A stretch of DNA of 64,000 nucleotides from Thermosynechococcus sp. CL-1 (GCF_008386235.1 NZ_CP040671.1:1676001-1740000), one strand, 5' to 3'; shown: positions 18,925-30,057, counted from the stretch's first letter. Program-made: numbers and translations. The notes: generated by a model from the letters alone, not told the origin.

Positions 18925-20415
18925 ATGTTTGATAAACCATTGAATCGAACCTATGAGCGGATCATGGTGGCCATTGCCAGCGCCAATTTTCTGTTGGTGC
19001 TCTTTGATCTCACCTATATTCCCCTACGGGACTTCTGGCTTTTGGGAAAAGTCCGCATTCCCCTGATTCAGCGGGTGATTTATCTGCCCCAGCCTTTGCC
19101 GATTACCCCTCTCTATGACCCCATTAAGGGAATCGAACCCCACCGGGCAACCCAGCAGTACATCAACACGGTCAACCAACTCCGGCAAACCATTGCCGCT
19201 GAAGGGGTCGATGCGCCAGCTACTCAAGCACTCTTGGCTGAGTTGCGCAAGCAGAGCAAAACCATGGTGGATACTAACCCCTTTGCCCTTGCCAATAAGA
19301 CTGGCACCCTTGAGCGGATCAAGAACCTGATGCGGCTGCGGGTCTTTGGCGATCGCAATGCCTCCTCTAAACAGTCCTTTGAGCGTTTTTGGAGTGACGA
19401 GTACATCAATGAGGGGGACTGGCAGACCAACCTTGCTTGGTTTGAGGCGCAGATCATTCCCCTGATGGCTACCAATTATTGGCGCCGCTACGGTGAAGAT
19501 GGGGATTTTATTGACCACTTTGATGCCATTGATATTCCCTTTAATCTCCTCTTCTTTGTGGAATTCTTGGGACGCACGTTTTGGCTGAGTCGCCAATATC
19601 GCGGTGCCCGCTGGCGGGATGCTATGTTCTGGCGCTGGTACGATGTGCTGCTCTTTTTCCCCTTTTGGTGGCTGGCACCCACTTGGGCGTGGCTACGGAT
19701 TATCCCGGTCACGATTCGCCTTGATCAAGCGGATATTATTTGCCTTGATAGTCTTGAACGGCAGGCCTCTCAGGGCTTAGTGGCAGCGATCGCCACCGAT
19801 ATTTCGGAAGTGGTTGTCCTGCAAGTCCTCACCCAACTGCAAAAAGCAATCCGTCGCGGCCAATTGAGTCGCTGGCTACCGCGTGTCTCTGGCGGCCAAG
19901 GGAGCAAGACGCTCAATGACATTGATGAACTGGGGGAACTGGCAGCCTTGGTTGGGCAGGTGGTGATTTACCGCGTGATCCCCCAACTGCGACCAGAAGT
20001 GGAAGGCTTAGTGGCCTACAGTGTCGATCAAGTGCTGCGGCAAGCGCCCCCCTATCGGCGGTTATTGGAAATTCCATCCCTTGAGGCCTTACCCCGCCAC
20101 TGGCACCAATCCCTTGCCAAGGAGATTAGCGATCGCCTCTTTCTGCTATTGGAGCAAGCGAGCAAAAACCAAGGCAATCCACCCCGCGAAGGGGCATTAC
20201 TGGTGAGTCAACTGGCGCAAAAATTTGGCCAAACCCTCAGCGCCGAACTCCAAGAGGAACAGGTGGGCAAGGTGATTCAAGATCTGCTGGTGGTGTGGCT
20301 AGAGGAAATCAAAATTAATTTTGTGCGGCAGACCCACCTTGAAGGCATTGAAACGGTTTTGGATGAAACCCGTGCCCTGCAGGAAAGCTTAGAACAGGGA
20401 CGGCTCAAACCTTAG
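18925..20415 (+). CDS. Conserved cyanobacterial membrane protein of unknown function
   Basis: I do not recognise a characterised family for this 496-residue protein. It has a hydrophobic N-terminal segment (about 13-35) and a soluble stretch. A second hydrophobic region with unusual Trp/Arg/Phe clusters lies at about 205-270 (FNLLFFVEFLGR, LLFFPFWWLAPTWAW, reminiscent of voltage-sensor or ion-transport S1-S4 segments). A long mostly helical C-terminal half follows. GGGGAG before the ATG is a good ribosome site. It lies 9 nt after the PstS-like gene, which suggests the two work together. No catalytic motif was seen. Confidence 0.75.
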   Translation: MFDKPLNRTYERIMVAIASANFLLVLFDLTYIPLRDFWLLGKVRIPLIQRVIYLPQPLPITPLYDPIKGIEPHRATQQYINTVNQLRQTIAAEGVDAPATQALLAELRKQSKTMVDTNPFALANKTGTLERIKNLMRLRVFGDRNASSKQSFERFWSDEYINEGDWQTNLAWFEAQIIPLMATNYWRRYGEDGDFIDHFDAIDIPFNLLFFVEFLGRTFWLSRQYRGARWRDAMFWRWYDVLLFFPFWWLAPTWAWLRIIPVTIRLDQADIICLDSLERQASQGLVAAIATDISEVVVLQVLTQLQKAIRRGQLSRWLPRVSGGQGSKTLNDIDELGELAALVGQVVIYRVIPQLRPEVEGLVAYSVDQVLRQAPPYRRLLEIPSLEALPRHWHQSLAKEISDRLFLLLEQASKNQGNPPREGALLVSQLAQKFGQTLSAELQEEQVGKVIQDLLVVWLEEIKINFVRQTHLEGIETVLDETRALQESLEQGRLKP

Positions 20416-20416
20416 G

Positions 20417-21247
20417 CTATTCAAGGGGTTGGAGCAGCCAGAGAGCCGTGTAGGTGGTGTCATTGGGAGTCGGTTGGATGAGGAGAAAGTGCAGACCCTG
20501 AGTGGCGCGCAGGCGATCGCGAAAGAGTTCTCCCGCTTGGGAAATCTCAGCATTGTCAAACGTCAAAAAGACCCAGCGATCGCGCAAGCCGCTGTGCAAC
20601 ACCACCCCACAGGGTCGCCCCGGCACAAACTCTAAGCGATAGGGCAGTTGCTCTTGGAACCACCGCGCCAGCTTCAGGGACTTGCGACCGCCATAGAGAA
20701 TAATTCCCGGAATCAACGTATCGGGAGCCAAGCCCAAAGCCTCTGGCAACATTGCCATTTCAAAGGCCAGAATCCGCAGCGGATATTGCATCAGTTGTGC
20801 CAAGTCGGGGGGAGTAATTGCTGCAAACTGCCAAGAATCTCCCCAAATATCCTCGGGCAGGGGCAATGGCGGCGGCTGCTCAATGGCCAATGGATCGTAG
20901 GCTTCACCGGTGTAGGTTTTTAGACTGGGATACGCCTGAGCACGTTGGCACAGGTAGTGCTTTAGAGCCGGGGTGCGGCGGGTGGCTTCGAGGGGAAGGT
21001 TGAGTTCTTGGCAAACCACTTCCACGAGGCCTAAACTCTGGGGACGAAAAACCTGTACCCGCTGCGGTAGGGGCTGCCCGCAACTTTTGAACTCTGTGGC
21101 CAGCCATGAACTGCTCACGAGGGGTTCTGGGCAAAAAGCCGTGTAGTAAAAATTTTCCTCAGGGTCACAAATCACGAGTTCCCACAGATCAAGGCCACTG
21201 GGGGTACGCAAAGGCCGACGGTAAAGGTCAACTTGCCAACAGGACAT
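20417..21247 (-). CDS. Tab2/Atab2-family RNA-binding protein
   Basis: This 276-residue protein belongs to the Tab2 family. The family is named after the Chlamydomonas factor needed for psaB mRNA translation and its Arabidopsis homologue ATAB2, which affects both photosystems. The start WQVDLYRRPL, the internal LWELVICD, and the late FDNAEISQAGELFRD and GLHFLLIQP segments fit the family. The cyanobacterial role is presumed to be in photosystem protein synthesis. It is convergent with the unknown membrane-protein gene (1-nt gap) and lies downstream of cydB with a 176-nt gap. Confidence 0.8.
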   Translation of the reverse strand: MSCWQVDLYRRPLRTPSGLDLWELVICDPEENFYYTAFCPEPLVSSSWLATEFKSCGQPLPQRVQVFRPQSLGLVEVVCQELNLPLEATRRTPALKHYLCQRAQAYPSLKTYTGEAYDPLAIEQPPPLPLPEDIWGDSWQFAAITPPDLAQLMQYPLRILAFEMAMLPEALGLAPDTLIPGIILYGGRKSLKLARWFQEQLPYRLEFVPGRPCGVVLHSGLRDRWVFLTFDNAEISQAGELFRDRLRATQGLHFLLIQPTPNDTTYTALWLLQPLE

Positions 21248-21423
21248 GGACGGAAATGAGCAGCAAAGGAAGTTAACAGCCTTTTCACAACCATTGAAAG
21301 CCGCTCAGCTTGCCGCTAATTCTGTTGATGCGTCCTCAAGCGAGAGAAAAAGGCTATCTGTTGCTATTGTGCCTTGTTTTGCCTCCTCGGCTAGGGTGTT
21401 TTAGGCCTGAATTCCTTCTATAC

Positions 21424-22437
21424 CTAGGCCACAACTTTGCCACGAAAGACGAGGTAATTATAGAGGTTATAAGCCAGCATAATCGGGATTAAGAAAGCGA
21501 CGAAAATCAGCATAAAGACTTGGGCACTGGGAGAGGCTGAAGCTTCGTAAATGGTGACGCTGGGGGGAATGATGTTCGGAAAAATCACAAAGCCCAAGCC
21601 AATAAATGACAGGAGAAACAGTAAAAACGTCCACACCAAGGGCATGACTTCTTCACGCTTTTGTAAACTACGCAGCAATAGAAAAATCAGCAACACCCCC
21701 AAAATGGGAATCGCGGCAAAAATGTAGAATAACGGTGGCTGAAACAGTTGGGCACGCAGGTGCTCATGGAAAATGGGGGCGCTAATGGTAATCAACACAG
21801 CACCGATAAACGTTGTCCAAGCTGCAATCGTGGCCGTGCGGTAGTGGGTTTGCTGCAACTCACCTGTGGTTTTGTAAATCAGATAGGTTGACCCAATCAG
21901 CACATAGCCCTGAATCAGCGTCAGTGCCACCAACACCGAGTGCCACGTCAGCCAATCCCACATGCCGCCCGCAAAGTGACCCGCAGCATCTACTTTGATG
22001 CCCTCAAAAACAGTGCCCACCGCAAAGCCCTGCCCCAAGGCGGCCAAAAAACTGCCAATGCCAAAGGCAAGGTTCCACACCCGTTTATTATTGGCATTCT
22101 CGCGAAACTCAAAGGACACTGCCCGCAAAATTAGCCCCACCACCATAATCACTGCGGGTAGGTAAAGGGCATTGAGGATGGTGGCATAGGCCAAGGGAAA
22201 AGCACCAAAGAGCGACCCACCCATCAGCACCAACCACGTCTCATTGGCATCCCAAACATTGCCAAGGCTGGTCATGAGGATATTGCGGCGCCGTTCATCG
22301 CTACTGGTGAGGGAGAGAATGCCAATGCCTAGGTCAAAGCCATCTAGGAGAATGTAGAGAAAGAGGAACAACCCTAGGATAAAAAACCATACCTGCGGCA
22401 AAAAGTGCTCCAAGGGTGCAAGGGGATTCGGTTCCAT
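21424..22437 (-). CDS. cydB: Cytochrome bd-type quinol oxidase subunit II
   Basis: This 337-residue integral membrane subunit begins with LPQVWFFILGLFLFLYILLDGFDLGIG, the conserved CydB entry helix with GFDLG. ANETWLVLMGG, another CydB signature, follows. About eight to nine hydrophobic helices are visible. It starts 11 nt after the cydA stop, so the two form one operon. Together they give a quinol oxidase that removes oxygen and accepts electrons from the plastoquinone pool. Confidence 0.95.
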   Translation of the reverse strand: MEPNPLAPLEHFLPQVWFFILGLFLFLYILLDGFDLGIGILSLTSSDERRRNILMTSLGNVWDANETWLVLMGGSLFGAFPLAYATILNALYLPAVIMVVGLILRAVSFEFRENANNKRVWNLAFGIGSFLAALGQGFAVGTVFEGIKVDAAGHFAGGMWDWLTWHSVLVALTLIQGYVLIGSTYLIYKTTGELQQTHYRTATIAAWTTFIGAVLITISAPIFHEHLRAQLFQPPLFYIFAAIPILGVLLIFLLLRSLQKREEVMPLVWTFLLFLLSFIGLGFVIFPNIIPPSVTIYEASASPSAQVFMLIFVAFLIPIMLAYNLYNYLVFRGKVVA

Positions 22438-22448
22438 GGTGTACTCCC

Positions 22449-23900
22449 TTATTGTTGAGTTTCTAGGGGACGGCGATCCGGTTGGTGCTCTGCTAGTTTG
22501 ATGCGGATTTCCAGTTGTTCAGCATTGTGCAGCCCCGGCACCGGCAAGGCAACATTGGGGCCTTTTTGGATGATGCGACTGCCAAAGAAAAGAGCCGCAA
22601 AGAAGAAAATGGTGTACAGGGCAACCAAGCCACTAAGGGAAAAAAGCACCACTTGGGGCGGTAAATTGGAGGCCGCTTCTGCTGTCCGCAACTGGCCATA
22701 GACAATCCACGGTTGACGCCCGACACAGCGGACAATCCAACCGGCTTCGACGGCAAGGTATCCCAAGGGTCCTGCAGAGATCCAGCCCCACCAGAGCCAC
22801 TGGTAATTGCGCAGGCGATCGCCCTCGAGGCCAGTGCGCCACCAGACAAAAACAGTGAGGATCACGAGAGCCGCGAGGTACAGACCAATGGCCACCATCA
22901 GGCGAAAGGAATAGTAAATCAGGCCAATCAAATGGGGGCGATCGCTAGCGTTCCACTCCTTCAAGCCCAAGATCGGTGTGTCTAACTGCGGTTTCAACTC
23001 CAGTAGGTAGCTCAGCAGGCCGGGAATTTTCACTTCCAAGCTATTTGCTTGGGCGGCCTCATTGGGTAAGGCAATCACACTCCAGTCCGCAGGTGTACCC
23101 GCTGGCACCGTTTCCCACAGGGCTTCCATGGCGGCTAATTTGGCGGGTTGGTAGTGATAGACCTGCTCAGCACTGAGGTGACCGACAAACACCTGTAGGG
23201 GGGCAATCACCAAGGCCATCACCAACACCACCTTCAGGGATTTCGTGAAGAAATTGGGCAGGCGGTTTTGCAGTAGATACCAAGCACTAATGCCGCCAAT
23301 AACAAACAGCGAGGTTTCTAGGGTGGCAAAGAACATGTGGAAAAAACTCTTGACCATGAAGGGGTTGGCAATGGCTTGGAAGTAGTCTTGAACGCGGAAC
23401 TTACCCTCGACAAAGACGCCCCCCGCAGGGGTTTGCAGCCATGAGTTGGCCGAGAGAATCCAGAAGGTGGAGAGATTGGCACCAAAGGCGACACAGATGG
23501 TCGAAATCCAGTGCATCACTGGCGGTACCCGTTGCCAGCCAAAAATCATAATGCCCAAGAAGCTGGCTTCCAGCATGAAGGCCATGGTGCCCTCAAACCC
23601 CAAGACGGTACCGAAGAAATCCCCCACTGCTTCTGAGAAGGGTGCCCAGTTGAGGCCAAATTGAAAGGCCATGGGCAACCCGGAAGCCACGCCAATCCCG
23701 AAGTTGAGGATATACAGCTTTGACCAAAAGCGAGCATGGTGATAGTAGGTCAGGTTTTTGGTTTTTAGCCACAGTCCCTCAATGACCACGAGATAAATGC
23801 TCATCCCCGTGGTGAGGACGGGCCAGAGCATATGGAAAATGGCTGTGAGGGCAAATTGCCAACGGGAGAGAACAACGGTATCGAGACTAGCCAAGGTCAT
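22449..23900 (-). CDS. cydA: Cytochrome bd-type quinol oxidase subunit I
   Basis: This 483-residue haem-bearing subunit carries the conserved His23 in AIFHMLWP, GFEGTMAFMLEASFLGIMIFGW (glutamates of the proton/haem d site, read in parts), a second haem-ligand region SFFHMFFATLE, and the GRQPW motif of quinol oxidases. The Q loop is short, as in the cyanide-insensitive branch common in cyanobacteria. It is the first gene of cydAB, with a 96-nt gap from the gcvP stop on the same strand. Expression under low oxygen would fit the micro-oxic D1 isoform at 3010, but no regulator site was recognised. Confidence 0.95.
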   Translation of the reverse strand: MTLASLDTVVLSRWQFALTAIFHMLWPVLTTGMSIYLVVIEGLWLKTKNLTYYHHARFWSKLYILNFGIGVASGLPMAFQFGLNWAPFSEAVGDFFGTVLGFEGTMAFMLEASFLGIMIFGWQRVPPVMHWISTICVAFGANLSTFWILSANSWLQTPAGGVFVEGKFRVQDYFQAIANPFMVKSFFHMFFATLETSLFVIGGISAWYLLQNRLPNFFTKSLKVVLVMALVIAPLQVFVGHLSAEQVYHYQPAKLAAMEALWETVPAGTPADWSVIALPNEAAQANSLEVKIPGLLSYLLELKPQLDTPILGLKEWNASDRPHLIGLIYYSFRLMVAIGLYLAALVILTVFVWWRTGLEGDRLRNYQWLWWGWISAGPLGYLAVEAGWIVRCVGRQPWIVYGQLRTAEAASNLPPQVVLFSLSGLVALYTIFFFAALFFGSRIIQKGPNVALPVPGLHNAEQLEIRIKLAEHQPDRRPLETQQ

Positions 23901-23996
23901 AACACCACCCTAGGAGTTGATCTGCCTTACTTTTAGCAACCCCTTTTTGGCTTCGACAAGGCAAATCGGCAACTGCCGCAAAAATTTCAGCTTTGC

Positions 23997-26867
23997 TTAA
24001 GAGTCGGCAGTGGTCATGGGCACTGCACAGGTACATAGAAGGTGGCGATCGCCATAGGCATTGTCAATGCGGGCTACCGCTGGCCAGAATTTGTACTCCC
24101 GCAGCCAAGGGGCGGGGTAGGCGGCCACTTGCCGTGAATAGGGGTAAGGCCATGGCTCTGTGGCCAGCATCAGGGCGGGATGGGGGGCATTTTTCAGGGG
24201 ATTTTGCTGGCGATCGCTGACGCCGGCCTCAATTTCAGCAATTTCGGCGCGAATGGCAATCATCGCCTCACAAAAGCGATCCAATTCCGCCTTGGTTTCA
24301 CTTTCAGTGGGTTCAATCATCAGCGTGCCCGGCACCGGCCAAGAAATGGTGGGGGCATGGAAGCCATAGTCCATCAGCCGCTTGGCAATATCTTCCACCT
24401 CAATTCCCGCGGATTTTTTCAGCGGACGCAGATCAAGAATGCACTCGTGGGCCACCAAACCGTGGGCACCTTTGTAGAGAACCGGGTAGTAGGGTTCAAG
24501 GCGTTTGGCAATGTAGTTAGCATTGAGGATGGCAATTGCGGTGGCGCGTGTCAACCCCACCCCCCCCATCAGGGTAATGTACATCCACGAAATCGGCAAA
24601 ATACTGGCACTGCCCCAAGGGGCGGCAGTCACCGGGCGAATTTCCGATCCTTGGGGAATCAGCTGTGTGGTTGGCAAGAAGGGGGCTAAATGCGCCTTGA
24701 CCCCGATGGGTCCCACCCCCGGCCCACCGCCGCCGTGGGGAATACAAAAGGTTTTGTGGAGGTTGAGATGGCAGACATCGGCACCAAAGTCCGCCGGACG
24801 GCACAGCCCCACTTGGGCATTCATATTGGCACCATCCATATAGACTTGACCGCCGTAGCGATGGATGATCTCACAAATTTGGCGAATTCCCGTTTCAAAG
24901 ACGCCGTGGGTCGAGGGATAGGTGATCATCAAGGCCCCTAGGCGATCGCTATAGGTTTCCGCCTTGGCCGCCAGATCCGCCACATCAATATTGCCCTCGG
25001 CATCGCAATTGACTGCCACCACCTGCATGCCAGCCATGACCGCACTGGCAGGGTTGGTGCCATGGGCAGAGGTGGGAATCAAACACACATTGCGCTGGCT
25101 TTCGCCGCGGCTGTGGTGGTATTGGCGAATCACCAAGAGTCCGGCATATTCCCCTTGGGAACCGGCATTGGGTTGTAGGGAAATGGCATCAAAGCCGGTA
25201 ATTTCTGCCAGCATTGCCTCTAGCTCACGGAACAGCTGCTGATAGCCTTGGGCTTGCTCAGCCGGGGCAAAGGGATGCAGTTGATTGAATTCTGGCCAAC
25301 TGATGGGCAGCATTTCCGCAGTGGCATTGAGCTTCATGGTGCAGGAGCCAAGGGGAATCATCGAGGTGGTGAGGGAGAGATCCTTGGCCTGAAGGCGGTG
25401 AATGTAGCGCAGCAGGGCGTGTTCGCTGTGGTAGTCCTGAAAGACGGGGTGCTGCAGGTAAGCAGATTGGCGTTTCAGGGTTGGCGGCAGGCGATCGCCC
25501 GCGGCAACCGCCGCAGGACTTGTGCCAAAGAGCGCCAGTAAATCCGCCACATCTTTCTCGGTAGTGGTCTCATCCAAACTGATGCCGACACTGCCATCCT
25601 CAAAGTAATGCAGGTTGATTTGCGCCGCTGCCGCCCGCTCCTTGAGCACCTGTACTGGCAGGTTCCCCAAGCCAATGCGTAGGGTGTCAAAAAACTCAGA
25701 ATGGTAGAGTGGATAGCCCGCTGCTGCTAAGCCTGCTGCTAGGGTCACTGCCCGTTGATGGATGCGCTCAGCGATTTGCCGCAGCCCCGCGGCTCCATGA
25801 TAGACGGCGTACATACTGGCAACAACTGCGAGGAGAACTTGGGCAGTGCAGATGTTACTGGTGGCCTTTTCGCGGCGGATATGCTGCTCACGGGTTTGCA
25901 GGGCAAGGCGCAATGCTTTTTGACCCAAGGCATCGTGGGAAACCCCCACTAGTCGTCCGGGTAATTGCCGCTTAAAGTCTTCCCGGATGGCAAAGAAGGC
26001 GGCGTGAGGCCCCCCATAGCCCAAGGGCACACCAAAACGCTGGGAGCTGCCGACGGCAATATCCGCCCCCAATTCTCCCGGCGGTGTCAGCAATGTCAAG
26101 GCCAGCAAATCAGTGGCCACCGTCACCAAGAGTCCCCGTTCATGGGCAGCGGCAATCAGGGCTTCAGGCGATCGCACCGCACCATCGCTGGCGGGATATT
26201 GCAAGAGCAGGCCAAAGGCATTCTCCCAAGGCAATTCACTGGCGATCGGGTCAATGGGTACAATCTCAATGCCAAGGGGCAGGGCACGGGTGCGCAGCAC
26301 TGCTAGGGTTTGGGGATGGCTATCCTGCGCCACCAAGAAGCGGTTGGCTCCCTTTTGACGGCAGGCATTCAAGCTCAGCGTCATGGCTTCGGCGGCAGCC
26401 GTCGCCTCATCAAGGAGAGAGGCATTGGCAATGGGCAAGCCCGTTAGATCGCTGACAAGGGTTTGAAAGTTGAGGAGGGCTTCGAGGCGTCCTTGGGCAA
26501 TTTCCGCTTGGTAAGGGGTGTACTGGGTGTACCAGCCGGGGTTTTCCAGAATGTTGCGCTGAATTACCGCCGGCGTAATGCAGTTGTAATAGCCCATGCC
26601 GATGTAGCTGCGCCAAACTTGGTTTTGCTGGGCAAGGGTGCGTAATTTTTGCAGGGCTGCTGTTTCACTGAGACCTTCACCCAGAGCGAGAGGGCGTTGC
26701 AAGCGAATTTCCGGGGGAATGACGGCAGTGATCAGCTCCTTGAGGCTGCCATACCCCAACAGGGTCAACATTTTGGGAAGATCGTTGGGCGTGATACCAA
26801 TGTGCCGCGCGACAAATTCGGCATCGGTCTCTAAGTTGATCTCCAGTTGGGGCAGTGAACTAACCAT
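23997..26867 (-). CDS. gcvP: Glycine decarboxylase P protein
   Basis: This 956-residue single-chain P protein is the PLP-dependent subunit of the glycine cleavage system, central to photorespiratory glycine use. It has both halves of the ancestral duplication. The PLP lysine is Lys705 in [18 protein letters not shown]. The N-terminus [15 protein letters not shown] is typical of the family. No gcvT or gcvH gene is adjacent. It lies between a methyltransferase gene (36-nt gap) and cydA (96-nt gap), all on the minus strand. No glycine riboswitch fits in the short upstream gap. glcD, another photorespiratory gene, is at 58.5-60 kb. Confidence 0.97.
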   Translation of the reverse strand: MVSSLPQLEINLETDAEFVARHIGITPNDLPKMLTLLGYGSLKELITAVIPPEIRLQRPLALGEGLSETAALQKLRTLAQQNQVWRSYIGMGYYNCITPAVIQRNILENPGWYTQYTPYQAEIAQGRLEALLNFQTLVSDLTGLPIANASLLDEATAAAEAMTLSLNACRQKGANRFLVAQDSHPQTLAVLRTRALPLGIEIVPIDPIASELPWENAFGLLLQYPASDGAVRSPEALIAAAHERGLLVTVATDLLALTLLTPPGELGADIAVGSSQRFGVPLGYGGPHAAFFAIREDFKRQLPGRLVGVSHDALGQKALRLALQTREQHIRREKATSNICTAQVLLAVVASMYAVYHGAAGLRQIAERIHQRAVTLAAGLAAAGYPLYHSEFFDTLRIGLGNLPVQVLKERAAAAQINLHYFEDGSVGISLDETTTEKDVADLLALFGTSPAAVAAGDRLPPTLKRQSAYLQHPVFQDYHSEHALLRYIHRLQAKDLSLTTSMIPLGSCTMKLNATAEMLPISWPEFNQLHPFAPAEQAQGYQQLFRELEAMLAEITGFDAISLQPNAGSQGEYAGLLVIRQYHHSRGESQRNVCLIPTSAHGTNPASAVMAGMQVVAVNCDAEGNIDVADLAAKAETYSDRLGALMITYPSTHGVFETGIRQICEIIHRYGGQVYMDGANMNAQVGLCRPADFGADVCHLNLHKTFCIPHGGGGPGVGPIGVKAHLAPFLPTTQLIPQGSEIRPVTAAPWGSASILPISWMYITLMGGVGLTRATAIAILNANYIAKRLEPYYPVLYKGAHGLVAHECILDLRPLKKSAGIEVEDIAKRLMDYGFHAPTISWPVPGTLMIEPTESETKAELDRFCEAMIAIRAEIAEIEAGVSDRQQNPLKNAPHPALMLATEPWPYPYSRQVAAYPAPWLREYKFWPAVARIDNAYGDRHLLCTCAVPMTTADS

Positions 26868-26903
26868 CGCTATCGCACTCGTGTTGTAAATCGTTCATAT
26901 ATC

Positions 26904-27542
26904 TTAATTCTTTGGGCAGGGTTTGCGGGCATGGAGAACCTGCAAGCTGCGCCCGAGGTGGTAGGTCTGCCGCTCCACAGTGAAGCCCTGTAACCGTAGC
27001 TGCTCAGCTAAGTCCGTTTGCAGCAGTTGCCAAGCGGTTTCCGTTTCAAAGAGCCAGAAAAAAAGAGCCATCCCCGGCCAAAAGAGGGGCACTTGGGGAC
27101 GATGAAAATCAATCAGGGCAAACCAGCCACCGGGCTTGAGAACCCGCCACACTTCCGCCACAATGGCACGCAGTTGTTCCGCAGTCATTTCATGCAGCGC
27201 CATGCTAGTGTGTACCAGATCAAAGGTGGCATCGCCAAAGGGCATCTTCTCCGCAAAGGCTTCCACATAGGTGGCTTGGGGCAGGCGCTGCCGAGCACGG
27301 GCGATCGCCTTCGGGGAAGCATCTAAACCAGTGACCTGATCAAAGGCTTGAGTTAAGGCTTGAGTGACAACGCCATGGGCACAGCAGAGATCTAAAACCA
27401 CGGCACTGCGGGGTAAGTCCAAATCTTGCCAAGCCAACCGATGCAGGCGATCGCTCCCCCCCACCGTTATTGCTGCGAGGTCACTAATGGTGTCGTAGAG
27501 CCACGGATATTGATAGCTCCAAGTGCGTAAAATGGTTGCCAC
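26904..27542 (-). CDS. Class I SAM-dependent methyltransferase
   Basis: This 212-residue protein has a Rossmann methyltransferase fold. Motif I is VLDLCCAHGVV, the acidic motif II is VTGLDASP, and VLKPGGWFALIDFH is the UbiE/MenG-type post-motif. The C-terminal stretch with FWPGMALFFWLFE is hydrophobic and could contact a lipid-like substrate or membrane. The exact substrate is unknown. It is the probable first gene of the unit leading to gcvP and starts 147 nt from the divergent tolC. Confidence 0.75.
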   Translation of the reverse strand: MATILRTWSYQYPWLYDTISDLAAITVGGSDRLHRLAWQDLDLPRSAVVLDLCCAHGVVTQALTQAFDQVTGLDASPKAIARARQRLPQATYVEAFAEKMPFGDATFDLVHTSMALHEMTAEQLRAIVAEVWRVLKPGGWFALIDFHRPQVPLFWPGMALFFWLFETETAWQLLQTDLAEQLRLQGFTVERQTYHLGRSLQVLHARKPCPKN

Positions 27543-27689
27543 AGCGCTGGATCAAGCCTTGAATTTTGCAGAATTGGAACCAGTTGAGTGTCAGTGTACC
27601 GCCTTTTTGGCAACGATTCCTTGAGAAAGGACTGTTATAGTCTTATGTGGTAGCGAGAATCCGTAGTTGTAACGGTGTCGGGAGTGAGC

Positions 27690-29129
27690 ATGGGTCAACC
27701 ATCCATCTGCCAACAAAGCAGTCTGCTGCTGGGGAGCCTTGTGGGGGTCTTGATCACCATGAGCGGGGGGGCGATCGCCCAACCCAACCCTACGGCCACC
27801 GATCTCCTGCCCTTCAATCCCAATCCCGATCCCCTCTATCTCCCCAGTCGTCCCGATCAAGTAAAAATTGATTTGGATCGCCCCATTACCCTCAACGAAG
27901 CGATTGAACTGGCGCGGCGGAATAACCGCCAACTGCAAATCCTTGAGGCACAACTGCAACAAAGTCGGGCCGTTCTGCGCCAAGCGGCGGCGGCTCTCTA
28001 TCCCAGCATCTCCTTGCAATTGGGGATTAGTCGCACAGATTCAGCAGCGATTCGGCTGCAAAATGCCCAACTACCACCCCCCTTGCGAACCAACCCCACC
28101 AGCAATACTTGGACCAGCACGGTGCAACTGGGCTACAACATTTTCACCTCTGGCCAACGGGATGGCAGTATCAAAGCAGCACAGGAACAGGTGCGCAATG
28201 CCGAACTGGATCTGCAGCGAGAATTTGAACAACTGCGGCAGGATGTCACCAATGCCTACTACAACATTCAACAGGCGGAGGCGCTGGTGCGCATTGGCGA
28301 AGCAGCGGTACAAAACTCGCAAATTAGTCTACGGGATGCGATCGCCCGCGAACGGGCTGGCTTAGGCACACAATTTGATGTCCTCACAGCACAGGTGCAA
28401 CTGGCCAATAACCAACAGCAACTCGTGCAAGCCCAAAGCCAACTGCAAACGGCTCAACGCCAACTGGCACAGCTGCTCAGTCTCAATGACAAAGCCAATG
28501 TGCGGGCGGCTGACCCCATTCGGGTAGTTGGAGAATGGAAACTCTCCCTTGAGGAGAGCATTGCCCTCGCCTTTCGCAATCGCGTGGAACTGGAACAACA
28601 ACTGACCCAACGGAATGCAGCACTGCAGCAGCGCCGGGTGGCCTTGGGGAATCTAGGACCGCAGTTGGTGGCCGGCGGAAGTTTTAACACCCTTGATAGC
28701 CTCACAGATGGGAGGGCACCCCGTTGGGGATATACCGTTGGGGGTCAAATGAACCTGACCCTCTTTGATGGCGGGGTCTCCCGTGCCAGTGCTGCCCAGC
28801 AGGAAAGCGCTGCCGCGATCGCTGAAGCTCAGTATGCCGCCTTTCGCAACTTAATTCGTTTCCAAGTGGAGCAGGCCTACTACACGCTCAAATCCAGCCA
28901 AGAAAATATCCGCACCAATGAAGTGGCGGTGCGCCAAGCCACGGAGGGACTCCGCCTTGCCCGTCTGCGCTTCCAAGCAGGGATTGGCACCCAAGCGGAG
29001 GTGAGCAATGCAGAAACGGCTCTGATTCAAGCCCAGAGCAACCTGTTGAGTTCTACCATTGACTACAACCGAGCGATCGCTGCCCTGCAACGCTTTGTGA
29101 GTGGCTTACCCTTGACGGCAACGCCTTGA
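27690..29129 (+). CDS. tolC: TolC-family outer membrane efflux protein
   Basis: This 479-residue outer-membrane channel protein forms the exit duct for RND or ABC export and type I secretion. A signal peptide (up to AIAQ) and a proline-rich linker precede two OEP repeats of long helices with beta strands. The first begins [12 protein letters not shown] and the second [12 protein letters not shown]. The ATG at 27690 is preferred over the GTG at 27675 because GGGAG lies just before it. Its stop overlaps the truB start (TGATG). The RND pump at 47-52 kb lacks an adjacent outer-membrane partner and could use this one. Confidence 0.9.
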   Translation: MGQPSICQQSSLLLGSLVGVLITMSGGAIAQPNPTATDLLPFNPNPDPLYLPSRPDQVKIDLDRPITLNEAIELARRNNRQLQILEAQLQQSRAVLRQAAAALYPSISLQLGISRTDSAAIRLQNAQLPPPLRTNPTSNTWTSTVQLGYNIFTSGQRDGSIKAAQEQVRNAELDLQREFEQLRQDVTNAYYNIQQAEALVRIGEAAVQNSQISLRDAIARERAGLGTQFDVLTAQVQLANNQQQLVQAQSQLQTAQRQLAQLLSLNDKANVRAADPIRVVGEWKLSLEESIALAFRNRVELEQQLTQRNAALQQRRVALGNLGPQLVAGGSFNTLDSLTDGRAPRWGYTVGGQMNLTLFDGGVSRASAAQQESAAAIAEAQYAAFRNLIRFQVEQAYYTLKSSQENIRTNEVAVRQATEGLRLARLRFQAGIGTQAEVSNAETALIQAQSNLLSSTIDYNRAIAALQRFVSGLPLTATP

Positions 29130-29992
29130 TGTTTGGTTTTTTGAATCTGAATAAACCTGCTGGCTGCACTTCCCACGACTGCATTAACGAACTGCGAAAG
29201 CGGCTGCGGCTCAAACGCATCGGTCATGGGGGCACCTTGGATCCGATGGCTACAGGGGTACTGCCGATCGCCCTTGGTGCAGCGACGCGACTCCTCCCCT
29301 ATTTAAGCGATCGCAAGGCCTATATTGGCACGGTGCGCTTTGGCATCACCACAACCACGGATGACATTACGGGTGACATTTGCCAAGAACAATCTGCCAG
29401 TTACCTCACCCTTGAGGCCATTGAGGAACAGCTTCCCCAATTCATTGGCGAGATTGAGCAATATCCCCCCGCCTATAGTGCGATTCAAGTGGATGGTCAG
29501 CGGCTCTATGCCCGTGCCCGTGCGGGTGAAGCCGTGAGCGTGCCGCCGCGGATCGTTGAGGTGTACAGCATTGATGTCTTAGATTGGCAAGCAGGATGCT
29601 ACCCAGAATTGACCCTGCGCATTACCTGTGGCGGTGGCACCTATATTCGCGCCCTTGCCCGCGATTTGGGGGCGGCACTGGGGGTAGGGGGAACGCTGGC
29701 AGCCCTGCAACGGATTGAAAGTGGTGGCCTGAGGATTGAGGAGAGCCATTCCCTAGAAAGCATTTCGCCAGAGCATTTACCACTGCGCCCGCCCCAAGCG
29801 GTTCTCTCACATCTACCGTGGCTTGAACTCAATGCAGTACAACTCAACGACTGGTATCATGGCCGCGCCGTGATTGGTGAGGGGCTACCGCCGGCGGAGA
29901 GTTTCGTGGGCGTCACCTTTGCCACTACCTGTGTGGGGATCGGAGTGAGTGGGGGCGATCGCCTGCATCCTAAGGTGGTTCTCAAGGCATAA
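29129..29992 (+). CDS. truB: tRNA pseudouridine-55 synthase
   Basis: This 287-residue enzyme makes pseudouridine 55 in the T loop of tRNAs. It starts [14 protein letters not shown], and the catalytic Asp lies in [28 protein letters not shown] and [16 protein letters not shown] are further TruB motifs. The ATG at 29129 overlaps the tolC stop by one base, so translational coupling is likely. A TTG at 29126 is the alternative start. The C-terminal PUA-like part is short. Confidence 0.96.
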   Translation: MFGFLNLNKPAGCTSHDCINELRKRLRLKRIGHGGTLDPMATGVLPIALGAATRLLPYLSDRKAYIGTVRFGITTTTDDITGDICQEQSASYLTLEAIEEQLPQFIGEIEQYPPAYSAIQVDGQRLYARARAGEAVSVPPRIVEVYSIDVLDWQAGCYPELTLRITCGGGTYIRALARDLGAALGVGGTLAALQRIESGGLRIEESHSLESISPEHLPLRPPQAVLSHLPWLELNAVQLNDWYHGRAVIGEGLPPAESFVGVTFATTCVGIGVSGGDRLHPKVVLKA

Positions 29993-30057
29993 CGGTGTCT
30001 TCCGAAACATTTTTCTAGTGCTAGCTTAGGAAAAAGAAGCAATCAGCAGGTGAAGGA

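Noticed and set aside
21310-21492. 60-codon hydrophobic frame downstream of cydB, considered as a small cyd subunit or photosystem peptide
   Set aside because: It lies on the opposite strand, overlaps the cydB 3' end, begins with a TTG and has no ribosome site.
26868-26903. Possible glycine riboswitch before gcvP
   Set aside because: Only 36 nt separate gcvP from the upstream gene, too short for the aptamer.
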